A stretch of DNA of 64,000 nucleotides from Salinispora oceanensis. Its GTDB lineage: Bacteria > Actinomycetota > Actinomycetes > Mycobacteriales > Micromonosporaceae. Position numbers and translations under genes: made by a program. The notes beneath the pieces were generated by a model. That model made no database searches. It was given only the letters and a program-made list of their open reading frames with translations, and had not been told where the DNA came from. Position 1 is the stretch's first letter. Every line of letters begins with the position of its first letter. Below are positions 26,179 to 35,252 of the stretch, one piece after another. Where the stretch lies: positions 2,388,523 through 2,452,522 of the forward strand of contig NZ_KB911579.1 in assembly GCF_000383575.1 (NCBI RefSeq), written 5' to 3'.

Positions 26179-28635
26179 TCAACCTCGGGCGGCGCGGACA
26201 GCGGCGTACGCGTCCACCAAGCCGGCGCCCGCGACCTGCGTGGGGTCGCCGCAGTCGTCGTTGACCTGGACCGCGGTGGCCGTCTCGGTCAGGATCTGGC
26301 GCGTCCGAGGTAGATCCCCGATCAACGCCGGATTGGCCGACCACATCAGCGCCGCCACCCCGGCCACCTGCGGCGTCGCCATCGACGTGCCGCTGAGCGC
26401 GCCGTACCCGCCACCCGGCAGCGCGCTGAGCACCTCCGCGCCGGGGGCGACCAGGTCCGGCTTGGTACCGCCGTCGGGGCCCGGGCCGCGCGAGGAGAAG
26501 TCGGCCACCCGTCGCTGCCGGTCAACCGCGCCGACGGTCAGGACATCCGGGTGGAAGGCCGGGGAATCCTCGATCGAGCGGCAGCGGGGACCGGTGTTGC
26601 CCGCGGCGACCACCACGAGGATCCCGGCAGCGGCCAGGGCCGCAACAGCCGGCTGGAGTGCGCCAGGGTCGCAGCCCTCCAGCGCGGGGCAGGCCCACGA
26701 ATTGGTGAGAATCTCCGGCGCGCGGTGTGGGCGACCGTCGCGGAACGGATCCCCGCCAACGGGGAAGGGCGCCAGCATGAACTGGAGGCAGTCCAGATAG
26801 AGCGCGGGGTTGCCGAGGTTACGGTCCAGATTGACGCAGCCGGTCCAGGTGGCCCCGGGGGCGACCCCGACCCCGTCCCGACCGACCGCGCTGCCGAGCG
26901 TGTGGGTGCCGTGCCCGCCCCGGTCCCGCGGGGCCGAGGTGGCGTTCCAGGGGTCAAACCACGAGTCGTCCCCGCCACGGAAACCGGCCGCCAGCCCCGG
27001 ATGGGTGCCGTCCACCCCCGAGTCGGAGCTGCCCACGGTCACCCCCGTACCGGTGATCCCCAGCTCCGACCAGACCCGGTCGGCGCGGATCAGCCGGATG
27101 TTCCACTCCGCGCCCGGCGGCGGTGCGGCGTCTCCCCGGGCGACGGGGGCGGGCGCGGGTAGTGGGCGGACCCGCTGGCTGATCAGCACCCGATCCACCT
27201 CGGGACGGTCCGCCAGCCAGGCCCGCACCAGCGGCCCGCCGTCCACCTCGATCGCGTTGACCAGGTAGTAGGGCGTGTGGTCAAGCCGGAACCGGCGCAG
27301 CTCCCGGCGCAGGTCGGCCTGCGTCCGCTCGGCGGTCTCCACCAGCCGCTGGTAGACCTCGGCGGCCCGGCGGTCGCGACCGGCGCGCCCGGTGGCGGCG
27401 GGGACGCCGCTCAGGTCGGCCTGCTCCCGGAGCACCGCGAAGAGCCGTTCCCCATGCAGCCCGGGTTGTCCCGGCCCGACGGCTACCGCCCCGGTCGTCA
27501 CCAGCAGGGTGGCCGCCGCCACCCCGGCCACCAGCCGACTGGGCCGGGCGCCGGGACGTCGGCCGAGCATCACCCCGTAGCCGATGGCGAGCAGGACCGC
27601 GACGGTGAGGCCGGCGCCAGTGGCGACCGCCACCCAGAAGGGCACGTCCCGGGCGTCGGCCAGCACCAGGCTGACCTCCTCCGGGTCGGCCCAGGCGAGT
27701 GGGCCGAAGACGCTCAGCCCCACCAGCCCGGCGGTGGCGGGCCCGACGCCGGTCGCTGTCCGCCGGGCGGCGGCGGCCAACGCCGCCAGTGCGAAGCCGG
27801 CCGGCGGCAGCACCAGCAGCAGCGGCAGCTGGGCGCCGGACTGCCCGACTCCTGCCCCGAGCAGCAGCAGAACGACGCCGGCGACCAGACCGTCCACCAG
27901 CACCAGCTGGCCTGGTCGGGGTGGAGTGTCGGCGCTGCGGCGGGACCAGAAGGCACCGGTCAGGAGTGTCGCTGCCAAGCCACCCACGGCCGTGGCCGCG
28001 AGTGCGGCGAGCAGCGTCTCCAGTAGTCCACCGAGCGCGCCGACCCAGACCCACGGCAGCAGCAGGGCCAGGCCGCCGGTGAGCCCGAACAGCGTCACCG
28101 GGGCGGGGCGTGGGTCGCGCCGCCGGAGCCGGTCCGACTCGCTCTCCGGGCCCCGCGGCGCGATCCGGTGGGCGACCAACCGGTGGATGATCAGGGTGGC
28201 CAGCCCGGCCGTGCCGGCGAGCGTCGCCAGATACGCCTCGTGCTGCACCGGTGGCAGCGCCCGTGGCAGGCTCAGCGCGCCGAACACCAGCAGACCCACC
28301 AGCCAGAGCTGGCCGACGGTGCGGACCACGCGGGAACGGGGCAGCACGGCGAGCAGCAGGGTGGGCATGCCGGCCAGGAGCACCACCGCGACAGTGACTA
28401 CCGGCCAGAGCCAGACCAACCGGTCCACGCCGACCAGGAGGAGGAGTTGGTCGGTCACCCAGCCGCCGAGCTGGGTGACCACGGTGAGGCCGACGATCCA
28501 CAGGCCGACGAGGACGGCGGCGACCACCGGTGCGGGGCCGGCACGGTCACCCTGATCACCCGCGATGGCCGGCGGCGGTGGGCCGGCCGGGCTCGGGAAG
28601 GGGTGGGCTGGCCAGGGTCCGGGCTGCACCGGCAC
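26179..28635 (-). CDS. Membrane-embedded S8 (subtilisin) serine protease
   Basis: 818 residues. The first 400 or so contain about ten hydrophobic membrane segments after a short Pro-rich cytoplasmic N-terminus. The rest is a subtilisin domain with the catalytic triad in the expected order: Asp in SSDSGVDG (about 537), His in GGHGTHT (about 575) and Ser in GTSMATPQVAG (about 750). The oxyanion-hole Asn is in VVAAGNTGP. A linker (LRRELRRFRLDHTPYYLVNA and following) resembles an I9-like region. The protease domain is probably outside. GTG start at 28635; no ribosome site decides it. Confidence 0.88.
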   Translation of the reverse strand: MPVQPGPWPAHPFPSPAGPPPPAIAGDQGDRAGPAPVVAAVLVGLWIVGLTVVTQLGGWVTDQLLLLVGVDRLVWLWPVVTVAVVLLAGMPTLLLAVLPRSRVVRTVGQLWLVGLLVFGALSLPRALPPVQHEAYLATLAGTAGLATLIIHRLVAHRIAPRGPESESDRLRRRDPRPAPVTLFGLTGGLALLLPWVWVGALGGLLETLLAALAATAVGGLAATLLTGAFWSRRSADTPPRPGQLVLVDGLVAGVVLLLLGAGVGQSGAQLPLLLVLPPAGFALAALAAAARRTATGVGPATAGLVGLSVFGPLAWADPEEVSLVLADARDVPFWVAVATGAGLTVAVLLAIGYGVMLGRRPGARPSRLVAGVAAATLLVTTGAVAVGPGQPGLHGERLFAVLREQADLSGVPAATGRAGRDRRAAEVYQRLVETAERTQADLRRELRRFRLDHTPYYLVNAIEVDGGPLVRAWLADRPEVDRVLISQRVRPLPAPAPVARGDAAPPPGAEWNIRLIRADRVWSELGITGTGVTVGSSDSGVDGTHPGLAAGFRGGDDSWFDPWNATSAPRDRGGHGTHTLGSAVGRDGVGVAPGATWTGCVNLDRNLGNPALYLDCLQFMLAPFPVGGDPFRDGRPHRAPEILTNSWACPALEGCDPGALQPAVAALAAAGILVVVAAGNTGPRCRSIEDSPAFHPDVLTVGAVDRQRRVADFSSRGPGPDGGTKPDLVAPGAEVLSALPGGGYGALSGTSMATPQVAGVAALMWSANPALIGDLPRTRQILTETATAVQVNDDCGDPTQVAGAGLVDAYAAVRAARG

Positions 28636-28780
28636 ACCGTACGTTGTCGTCGGATTCGCCGCGGTACGTCGTCGGAAACACTGCCGTACTACTCCGCCCT
28701 ACCGCCGGGCCGACGGTGGGGCGGAGTGCCCCAGAATTCGCTGCTGCCCGGGCCGGGACGGGGAGGGCTACCGTGGAGGT

Positions 28781-30607
28781 GTGCGTGACCCGAATGTGTC
28801 CCGAGCGACGGCCAGCCAGCTCTCTCCGCAGCGGCGCACCGCCGACCTGCGTAGTCTCGCGGCCGAGCACTTCGATGTCCTGATCATTGGCGGCGGGGTC
28901 ACCGGCGCTGGCGCCGCTCTGGACGCCGCCTCGCGTGGCCTGAAGGTCGCCCTCGTTGAGGCGCGCGACTACGCGGCCGGCACGTCCAGCCGGTCCAGCA
29001 AGCTGATCCACGGTGGCCTGCGCTACCTCGAACAGCTCGAGTTCGGCCTGGTCCACGAGGCGCTCACCGAGCGGGGCCTGCTGGCCACCCGGCTCGCGCC
29101 GCACCTGGTCCGCCCGGTGCCGTTTCTGGTCCCGCTGCCCGGCGGCGGGCTCCGGGACCTGCCGGCCCGGATGCTGCGCCGCTCCTACTACGGCGCGGGC
29201 GTGGCGGCGTACGACGCGTTCGCCGGGGTCTTCGGCGGCGGCCGGGGGATGCCGCTGCACCGGCACCTGACCCGGGAGGGCGCCCGTCGGACCTTCCCGA
29301 GCCTCAAGGCGGAGGGGCTGGCCGGCGCGATCCGTTACTACGACGGCCAGGTCGACGACGCGCGGCTGGTGGTCACCCTCGTCCGGACCGCCGCCAGCCT
29401 CGGCGCGACCGTGGTCACCAGCGCCCGGGCCGTCGGTCTGATCCGGCAGGCCCGCGAGGTGACCGGGGTCCGGGTTCGGGACCTGGAGGCGCCGGCGGAC
29501 TCCCCGGACGCCGAGTTCGAGGTACGGGCCCGCACGGTGATCGCCGCGACCGGGGTGTGGAGCGACGACATGTCGCGGATGCTCGACGATGTCGGGCTAC
29601 GCCCCCGGATCCGGGTCCGGGCCTCGAAAGGCGTGCACCTGGTGGTGCCCCGATCGGCGATCACCGGCGAGACCGGGCTGATCCTGCGGACCGCCACCAG
29701 CGTGCTCTTCGTCATCCCCTGGGGTGGGCACTGGATCATCGGTACAACCGACACCGACTGGCGGCTGGACCGCTCCCACCCCGCGGCCTCCGCCCGGGAC
29801 ATCGAGTACCTGCTGGCACAGGTCAACACCGTTCTGGACCGGCCGCTGACCACCGCCGACATCGAAGGCGTGTACGCGGGTCTGCGACCGCTGCTGGCCG
29901 GCGAGGCGGATTCCACCTCCAAGCTGTCTCGAGAACACGCGGTGATCGAGCCGATGCTCGGGCTGCTGCTGGTCGCCGGGGGCAAGTACACGACGTACCG
30001 GGTGATGGCCGCGGACGTGGTCGACCGGGCGGCGCACCGGCTCGGCGCGGCGCGGCGGTCGCGTACGGCCGACCTGCCGTTGCTCGGCGCCGACGGGTAC
30101 GCGGCGATGTGGCGGGACCGCGCGGACCTGGCCCGCCGGCACGGGGTGCCGGTCGGCGTGGTCGAACATCTGCTGGAGCGCTACGGCAGCCTCGCCCTGG
30201 AGTTGTTGGCCCTGATCGACGCCGACCCGTTGCTCGGCTCGCCGTTGGCCGGCGCCCCGGAGTACCTGGCCGCCGAGGTGACCTACGCGACCCGGGCCGA
30301 GGGGGCGCTGCACCTGGAGGACGTGCTGGACCGGCGGACCCGGATCTCCATCGAGACCGCGCATCGTGGCCTGGAGTCCGCCGAACACACCGCGGAGCTG
30401 ATGGGCGCGGTGCTGGGCTGGAGCGCCGAGGCCCGAGCCCGGGAGGTGGCGCACTACCGGGCGCGGGTGGCGGCGGAGCGTAACTCGCAGCTGATGCCGG
30501 ATGACGCGACGGCCGACACGGCCCGGCTCGGCGCACCCGACGTCCGTGGCTTCGCCGCCGACCGGGGGGACGGGGATTCGGTGGAGCGCGCCGCCCCCTC
30601 CCCGTAG
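28781..30607 (+). CDS. glpD: Glycerol-3-phosphate dehydrogenase (FAD-dependent)
   Basis: 608 residues. It oxidises sn-glycerol-3-phosphate to dihydroxyacetone phosphate at the membrane, passing electrons to quinone. The N-terminal FAD motif is DVLIIGGGVTGAGAALDAAS and SRSSKLIHGGLRYLEQ is the family signature. The C-terminal extension typical of GlpD is present (ALHLEDVLDRRTRISIE). I chose GTG at 28781 (VRDPNVSRA) just after GGAGGT; GTG at 28796 is an alternative. The longer open frame upstream overlaps the divergent subtilisin gene. Confidence 0.95.
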   Translation: MRDPNVSRATASQLSPQRRTADLRSLAAEHFDVLIIGGGVTGAGAALDAASRGLKVALVEARDYAAGTSSRSSKLIHGGLRYLEQLEFGLVHEALTERGLLATRLAPHLVRPVPFLVPLPGGGLRDLPARMLRRSYYGAGVAAYDAFAGVFGGGRGMPLHRHLTREGARRTFPSLKAEGLAGAIRYYDGQVDDARLVVTLVRTAASLGATVVTSARAVGLIRQAREVTGVRVRDLEAPADSPDAEFEVRARTVIAATGVWSDDMSRMLDDVGLRPRIRVRASKGVHLVVPRSAITGETGLILRTATSVLFVIPWGGHWIIGTTDTDWRLDRSHPAASARDIEYLLAQVNTVLDRPLTTADIEGVYAGLRPLLAGEADSTSKLSREHAVIEPMLGLLLVAGGKYTTYRVMAADVVDRAAHRLGAARRSRTADLPLLGADGYAAMWRDRADLARRHGVPVGVVEHLLERYGSLALELLALIDADPLLGSPLAGAPEYLAAEVTYATRAEGALHLEDVLDRRTRISIETAHRGLESAEHTAELMGAVLGWSAEARAREVAHYRARVAAERNSQLMPDDATADTARLGAPDVRGFAADRGDGDSVERAAPSP

Positions 30608-30620
30608 CCACGGCGCTGGT

Positions 30621-30768
30621 CAGCGCAGTTTGCCGGGTTGACCAGGCCTGTCGGGTCAGCGCACCTTGCCCGGGCTGAATAGGCCTGTCGGGTCGGCGCA
30701 CCTTGCCCAGGCTGAACAGGCCCGTCGGGTCAGAGCACCTTGCCCGGGTTGAACAGGCCCGTCGGGTC
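30621..30768 (-). repeat. 37-bp tandem repeat, four copies, derived from the end of the FAD-oxidase gene
   Basis: The AGGCCTGTCGGGTC-type motif recurs with exactly 37-bp spacing at 30644, 30681, 30718 and 30755, with a few substitutions. The copy at 30755 lies inside the gene (encoding DPTGLFNPGKVL and the stop); the other three lie just downstream. The 3' end of the gene has thus been duplicated three times. As 37 is not a multiple of three, the extra copies are not coding in one frame. Confidence 0.9.
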
Positions 30769-32124
30769 CAGCGCCGCCTTGATCGCTTGGTGCACCCGGA
30801 TCCCGACCGGACCGACTTCCTCGGCCAGCCACTCGCGCTTGAGCAGGCCGACTCCGTGCTCGCCGGTGCAGGTGCCCCCCAGTTCGAGCCCCAACCGCAT
30901 GATCTCGTCGAACGCGCGTCGCCCCCGGTTGAGGCTCGCTGGGTCCGCCCGATCAACCACGATGTTCGGGTGCAGGTTGCCGTCTCCGGCATGCCCCACC
31001 ACACCGATCGGTACGTCGCACTCGGCGGCGATCCGCGCCACCCCGTCGAGCATGGCGGCCAGCGATCCGCGCGGCACCGCCACGTCGTCAATCACCAGGC
31101 CGCCGTTGCCACCCGGGTACGTTTCAGCGGCGAACCGCTCCATCGCCGGGTGCGCCAGTCGGCGTGCCTGTAGCAGCGCTGCTGCCTCGGCCGCGTCGGT
31201 CGCCGCGTATACCTCGTCGGCGCCGGCCGCCGTGCAGACCGCCGTCAGCGCGGCCAGGTCGTCGGCGGCGCGGGCACCGGTGTCGACGGCGGCGAGTAGC
31301 AGCGCCGCCGCATCCTGGCGCAGGCCCATCGGCCGGTACGCCTCGATGGCGCGCAGGTGCGTCTGGTCGAGCAGCTCCAGCAGGCTGGGGGAGAGACCCT
31401 GGGCGGCGATCTCCGCCACCGCGGCCCCCGCGGCGGTGGTGCTCGGGAAGACCGCCACCATGGTCAGCGACTCCGCCGGAGCGGGCCGCAGCGCGACGGT
31501 CACCTCGGTGAGCACCCCCAGGGTGCCCTCGGAGCCGACGAAGAGGCGGGTCAGGTCGTACCCGGCCACCCCCTTCGCAGTACGCCGTCCGGTGCGCAGC
31601 ACCTCGCCGGAGGCGAGCACCACCTCGAGGCCGAGCACGTACTCGGTGGTCACGCCGTACTTCACGCAGCACATGCCACCGGCGTTGGTGGCGACGTTCC
31701 CGCCGATGGTGGACGATTCCCAGGAGCCGGGATCCGGCGGGTACCACAGCCCGTGCTCGGCGACCGCGGCACCGAGGGCCGCGTTGACCACCCCCGGTTG
31801 CACCACCGCGATTCGGCTGACCGGATCGATCTCCAAGATGGTGGTCAGGGCCGAGGTGCTGATCACGACGGCGCCATCCACCGCGTTCGCCGCGCCCGCC
31901 AGCCCGGTCCGGGCGCCCTGCGGCACCACCGGCGCCCCGTGCCGCGCCGCGGCACGGACCACCGCCGTCACCTGGGCGGTGTCCCGGGGGCGGGTGACCA
32001 CGAGTGGCGTGCCGGCGGCACAGAGATCCGCCTCGTCCCGCTGGTGCGCCCGGAGCAGATCCGGGTCGGTCAACACCGCGTCGTCACCGAGCGCGGCACG
32101 CAACTCGTTGAGGAGGGGGCCCAT
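30730..32124 (-). CDS. FAD-linked oxidase, glycolate oxidase GlcD type
   Basis: 464 residues with a FAD-binding (PCMH) domain (PVVPQGARTGLAGAANA and WESSTIGGNVATNAGGMCCV), then the GlcD-type C-terminal domain (AGDGNLHPNIVVD and GEHGVGLLKREWL, which supply metal/substrate ligands). Such enzymes oxidise glycolate or D-2-hydroxyacids (D-lactate) to 2-oxoacids. No glcE/glcF partners are adjacent, so the exact substrate is open. The last codons are duplicated downstream as 37-bp repeats. The ATG at 32124 lacks a clear ribosome site. Confidence 0.92.
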   Translation of the reverse strand: MGPLLNELRAALGDDAVLTDPDLLRAHQRDEADLCAAGTPLVVTRPRDTAQVTAVVRAAARHGAPVVPQGARTGLAGAANAVDGAVVISTSALTTILEIDPVSRIAVVQPGVVNAALGAAVAEHGLWYPPDPGSWESSTIGGNVATNAGGMCCVKYGVTTEYVLGLEVVLASGEVLRTGRRTAKGVAGYDLTRLFVGSEGTLGVLTEVTVALRPAPAESLTMVAVFPSTTAAGAAVAEIAAQGLSPSLLELLDQTHLRAIEAYRPMGLRQDAAALLLAAVDTGARAADDLAALTAVCTAAGADEVYAATDAAEAAALLQARRLAHPAMERFAAETYPGGNGGLVIDDVAVPRGSLAAMLDGVARIAAECDVPIGVVGHAGDGNLHPNIVVDRADPASLNRGRRAFDEIMRLGLELGGTCTGEHGVGLLKREWLAEEVGPVGIRVHQAIKAALDPTGLFNPGKVL

Positions 32125-32431
32125 GAGCCGAGGCTACGACCCGCGCTGCCCGCTCCCAAACCCGCCCTCGCGCCCGGCCTCCAAACCGCCCGCGCGCCCG
32201 GCCCTGTCGCTCCGCCCCAAACCGCCTTCGCGTCCGGCCCCCTTTCGCTCCGCCCCGCGTCCGGCCCTTTCGCTCCGCCCCGCGTCCGGCTCGTCGTCTG
32301 TCCGTTCCCAGCGCGCGGTACGGAACTGCCGTGAAGAGGATTCGACCGGGTGCGGGGTGGGTAGTACCCGCCGTGGCCCGGGACGAGCGACCTTCGCTGG
32401 TGTAGCGACTCGGGCGCGGGATGGCGGTGGT
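32125..32431. other. Intergenic region with a 25-bp imperfect repeat
   Basis: About 300 bp of C/G-rich, low-complexity sequence. A 25-bp unit containing TTTCGCTCCGCCCCGCGTCC occurs at 32243 and 32268, with a weaker third match upstream. No gene is supported. It separates the divergent FAD-oxidase and ArAE-type genes. Confidence 0.55.
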
Positions 32432-33715
32432 ATGGACATCGACGGCGCCCGGATCGCGGCGACGGTGCAGCGGTTGCGCCGTCGCGGCCGGGCGACTCTC
32501 CACGACCGGGTGTCCCGGGTCCGCGCGACGTTAGTGCTCTCCGTGCAGGCCGGACTCGCCGCCGGCATTTCCTGGCTGGTGGCGCATGAGCTGCTGGGCA
32601 GCCCGCAGCCCGTCTTCGCGCCGATCTCGGCGGTCGGTACCCTCGCCGTCTCGGTCGGCCAGCGCTTCCGTCGAACGATGGAGCTGATCGTCGGGGTGGC
32701 GGTCGGGGTGGCGGTCGGGGACCTTTTGATCTTTTTGTTGGGCACCGGGCCGTGGCAGCTCTGTCTCGTGGTGACCGCGGCGATTCTCCTGACCGTCTTC
32801 GCCGGCGGGAGCGTCGCGATCCTGATCCAGGCGGCGGCGACGGCTGTTCTGATCGTCACGCTCAGCCCGGCCGGGCACAACCTGGAGATACCGCGGTTCC
32901 TTGATGCGTTGATCGGCGGTAGCGCCGCGTTACTGGTGACCGCGCTGCTGCTACCACTGAACCCGGTACGGGTGCTCAACCGGGCGGCCCAGCCGGCGTT
33001 GGACCTGCTCGCCAACCAGCTCGACGCGACCGCTGAGGGGCTGCGAAAACGGGACCGGGACAAGGTAGAACGCTCGCTGGAGAAGCTCCGTGACCACAAG
33101 GAGGAGGTGGCATCGTTCGACGAGGCAATCCAGGGCGCGAAGGAGACCGCCACGCTGTCCCCCGCGCGTTGGCACCGCCGCGACGAGTTGACCCACTATG
33201 CGGAGGCGGCCGACCCGATCGAACGGGCGATTCGAAACGCCACCACGCTGACCCGGCGTGCCATCACCCTGATCGAGGACGCGGAGCCGATCCCCGAACC
33301 GATGCCGGCCTCCATGATTCACCTCGCTGAGTCGGTGCGGCTGCTCCGGCACGAGTTCGCCGTCGGCGAGGAGCCCGAGCGGGCCCGCGAGCGGTCGCTG
33401 CGCGCGGTCAGCGAGGCCGCGCGGGCGTACACCGAGGGCGTGGGTTTCTCCGGCAGTGTGGTGGTTGCCCAGGTGCGTACCGTCGCCAGCGACCTCCTGG
33501 TCGCCTCGGGTGTCGCCCAGGACGAGGCGAACCGCCTGGTTCGCGACGCCTTCGGCGACCTGAAGGAGAACAAGCGCGCGGTGAAGTCGGAGCAGTCCGA
33601 GAAGAAGTCGGAGCCGTCCGAGAAGAAGTCGGAGCCGTCCGAGGGGAAGTCGGAGCAGTCTGAGAAGTCGGAGCAGTCTGAGGGGAAGTCGGAGCCCCCG
33701 CCCGCCGGGGGGTGA
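32432..33715 (+). CDS. FUSC/aromatic acid exporter (ArAE)-like membrane protein
   Basis: 427 residues. About five to six hydrophobic segments in the first 180 residues (ISAVGTLAVSVGQRFRRTME is a family hallmark) form the FUSC/ArAE_1 membrane half. A long helical cytoplasmic half (RDKVERSLEKLRDHKEEVA and following) ends in a charged repeat tail made of KSEQSEK/KSEPSEG units (about residues 388-422). The ArAE family exports aromatic acids, but the family is broad. The ATG at 32432 is chosen because the longer frame is non-coding low-complexity sequence upstream. Confidence 0.8.
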   Translation: MDIDGARIAATVQRLRRRGRATLHDRVSRVRATLVLSVQAGLAAGISWLVAHELLGSPQPVFAPISAVGTLAVSVGQRFRRTMELIVGVAVGVAVGDLLIFLLGTGPWQLCLVVTAAILLTVFAGGSVAILIQAAATAVLIVTLSPAGHNLEIPRFLDALIGGSAALLVTALLLPLNPVRVLNRAAQPALDLLANQLDATAEGLRKRDRDKVERSLEKLRDHKEEVASFDEAIQGAKETATLSPARWHRRDELTHYAEAADPIERAIRNATTLTRRAITLIEDAEPIPEPMPASMIHLAESVRLLRHEFAVGEEPERARERSLRAVSEAARAYTEGVGFSGSVVVAQVRTVASDLLVASGVAQDEANRLVRDAFGDLKENKRAVKSEQSEKKSEPSEKKSEPSEGKSEQSEKSEQSEGKSEPPPAGG

Positions 33716-33778
33716 TCCGGCGGGGTGTGGTTTCCGGTTCTCGCCGGCTGTCCCGACGAGCCGCCGCGAAACCGCGGG

Positions 33779-35023
33779 TCACTCGAGCGCGGCGAGTGCC
33801 GCCAGCAGGTGGTCCACGTGCTCCTCGGTGCTACCCAGCCCGATACTCGCCCGCAGTGCGGTCGCCGGGAGGTCCCGCCGACCGCTGCGGGCGGACGCCT
33901 CGGTAAGTAGCCGCCGGGCGAACGGGTGGGCGCAGAACAGCCCGTCGCGTACCCCGATCCGGTGCTCTCGGGCCAGGTGGGCGGCGACCTTGGCCGAGTC
34001 CCGGCCGGCCAGCACGAACGAGACGATCCCCACCCGTGGTGCGGCCGGCCCGAAGGCGTGCAGCTCAACCGCGTCCGGCAACTCGGCGAGGCCCGCCCGC
34101 AGCCGGTCCAGCAGTCGCTGCTCGGCGTCGTGCAGCGCCGCCCGGTCGGCGCTGGCGAGGGCGTCACACACCGCGGCGAGCGCTACCGCGCCGACCAGGT
34201 TCGGCGTGCCGCCCTCGTGCCGCCCCGGCCCGGCCACCCATTGCACGTCGTGGGTCGCGCCGCCGACGTGGCTGGTCGCGCCACCGCCGGCCAGGTACGG
34301 CGGGGCCGCGTCCAGCCAGTCGGCCCGCCCGATGAGCACTCCCGCGCCGAACGGCGCGTACAGCTTGTGCCCGGAGACGGCCAGATAGTCCAGCTCGAGG
34401 GCGCGGACGTCAACGGGGGCGTGCGGGGCGAGCTGTGCCGCGTCCACCGCGATCCGGGCCCGGTGCCGCCGGGCCACCTGCGCCAGCTCGGCCACGGGCC
34501 ACCGCTCGCCCGTCACATTGCTCGCGCCGGTCACCGCGACCAGTACCGGCGGCTCGCGGTCGGGGCCGCGGCGCAGCTCGCTGAGGGCGGCATCGAGCGC
34601 GCGTACCGCACCGGCGGGGTGCTCTGGCATCGGCAGCCGCACCGGCCCGCGCGGCCAGGGGAGCAGGTTGGCGTGGTGCTCGCCGCCGAATGTCACCACC
34701 GTGGTGCCGGTGGGTAGCGCGCGGGCGAGCAGGTTGAGCGCGTCCGTCGTGTTCCGGGTGAAGACGACGTGGTCGTCGGGGCGGGCGCCGAAGAAGTCGC
34801 CGACCGTCTGCCGGGCCTGCTCGTAGGCCAGGGTGCAGTGCTGCGACAGGGCCCCGGCGCCCCGGTGCACGCTCGCGTACCAGGGCAGCAGCGCCGTCAC
34901 GGCGTCCGTCGCGGCCTGCGCGCACGGGGCGCTGGCCGCGTAGTCCAGGTTGATCTGACCGGGTACGCCGAGCACGTCGAGTGGGCCGGCGGCGGTTGGC
35001 GACGGGGCGAGGGCGCAGGTCAT
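33779..35023 (-). CDS. Class V aminotransferase (cysteine desulfurase-like)
   Basis: 414 residues of the class V PLP fold: LDYAASAPCAQAATDA at the N-terminus, TRNTTDALN, and the PLP Lys in YLAVSGHKLYAPFGAGVL (the GHK signature). The C-terminus has VSFVLAGRDSAKVAAHLA. Such enzymes remove sulfur or selenium from cysteine-type substrates or transaminate. It sits behind a SAM-IV riboswitch, which points to sulfur amino acid metabolism. Start at ATG 35023 with a GGAGAG site upstream. Confidence 0.9.
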   Translation of the reverse strand: MTCALAPSPTAAGPLDVLGVPGQINLDYAASAPCAQAATDAVTALLPWYASVHRGAGALSQHCTLAYEQARQTVGDFFGARPDDHVVFTRNTTDALNLLARALPTGTTVVTFGGEHHANLLPWPRGPVRLPMPEHPAGAVRALDAALSELRRGPDREPPVLVAVTGASNVTGERWPVAELAQVARRHRARIAVDAAQLAPHAPVDVRALELDYLAVSGHKLYAPFGAGVLIGRADWLDAAPPYLAGGGATSHVGGATHDVQWVAGPGRHEGGTPNLVGAVALAAVCDALASADRAALHDAEQRLLDRLRAGLAELPDAVELHAFGPAAPRVGIVSFVLAGRDSAKVAAHLAREHRIGVRDGLFCAHPFARRLLTEASARSGRRDLPATALRASIGLGSTEEHVDHLLAALAALE

Positions 35024-35049
35024 CAGGGTGGCTCTCCAGGGTCAGGGAC

Positions 35050-35192
35050 CCCGGGCGGGTGGACGGGGTCCGCGCTTGCCCGACGCGCGCCGCGCCCGGC
35101 CCGGTCATCACCCGGGGCACCCCACCGCGAACCTCGACGAGGGTTGCCGGCCAGCAAGCCGGGGCTTGTCGCTGGCGCTCGTGACCTGCTCT
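35050..35192 (-). ncRNA. SAM-IV riboswitch
   Basis: On the minus strand the sequence reads GGTCACGAGCGCCAGCGACA, AGCCCCGGCTTGCTGGCCGG and CAACCCTCG, then GGGGTGCCCCGGGTGATGAC. This matches the SAM-IV consensus, including the closing GTCA/TGAC pairing and the multistem core. The core is about 35100-35188; the remaining pseudoknot part lies toward the gene. It should bind S-adenosylmethionine and regulate the class V aminotransferase beginning at 35023. Confidence 0.88.
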
Positions 35193-35252
35193 GCAGTCTA
35201 GCGGGCAGCGGTGTGGCCGGCCGGCCGGGTCGGTGGTGACTACGCTGACGGA

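Noticed and set aside
30740..32431. 564-residue extension of the ArAE-like gene
   Set aside because: It lies antisense to the FAD-oxidase gene and in Pro/Arg low-complexity DNA; a proper ATG with the membrane domain begins at 32432.
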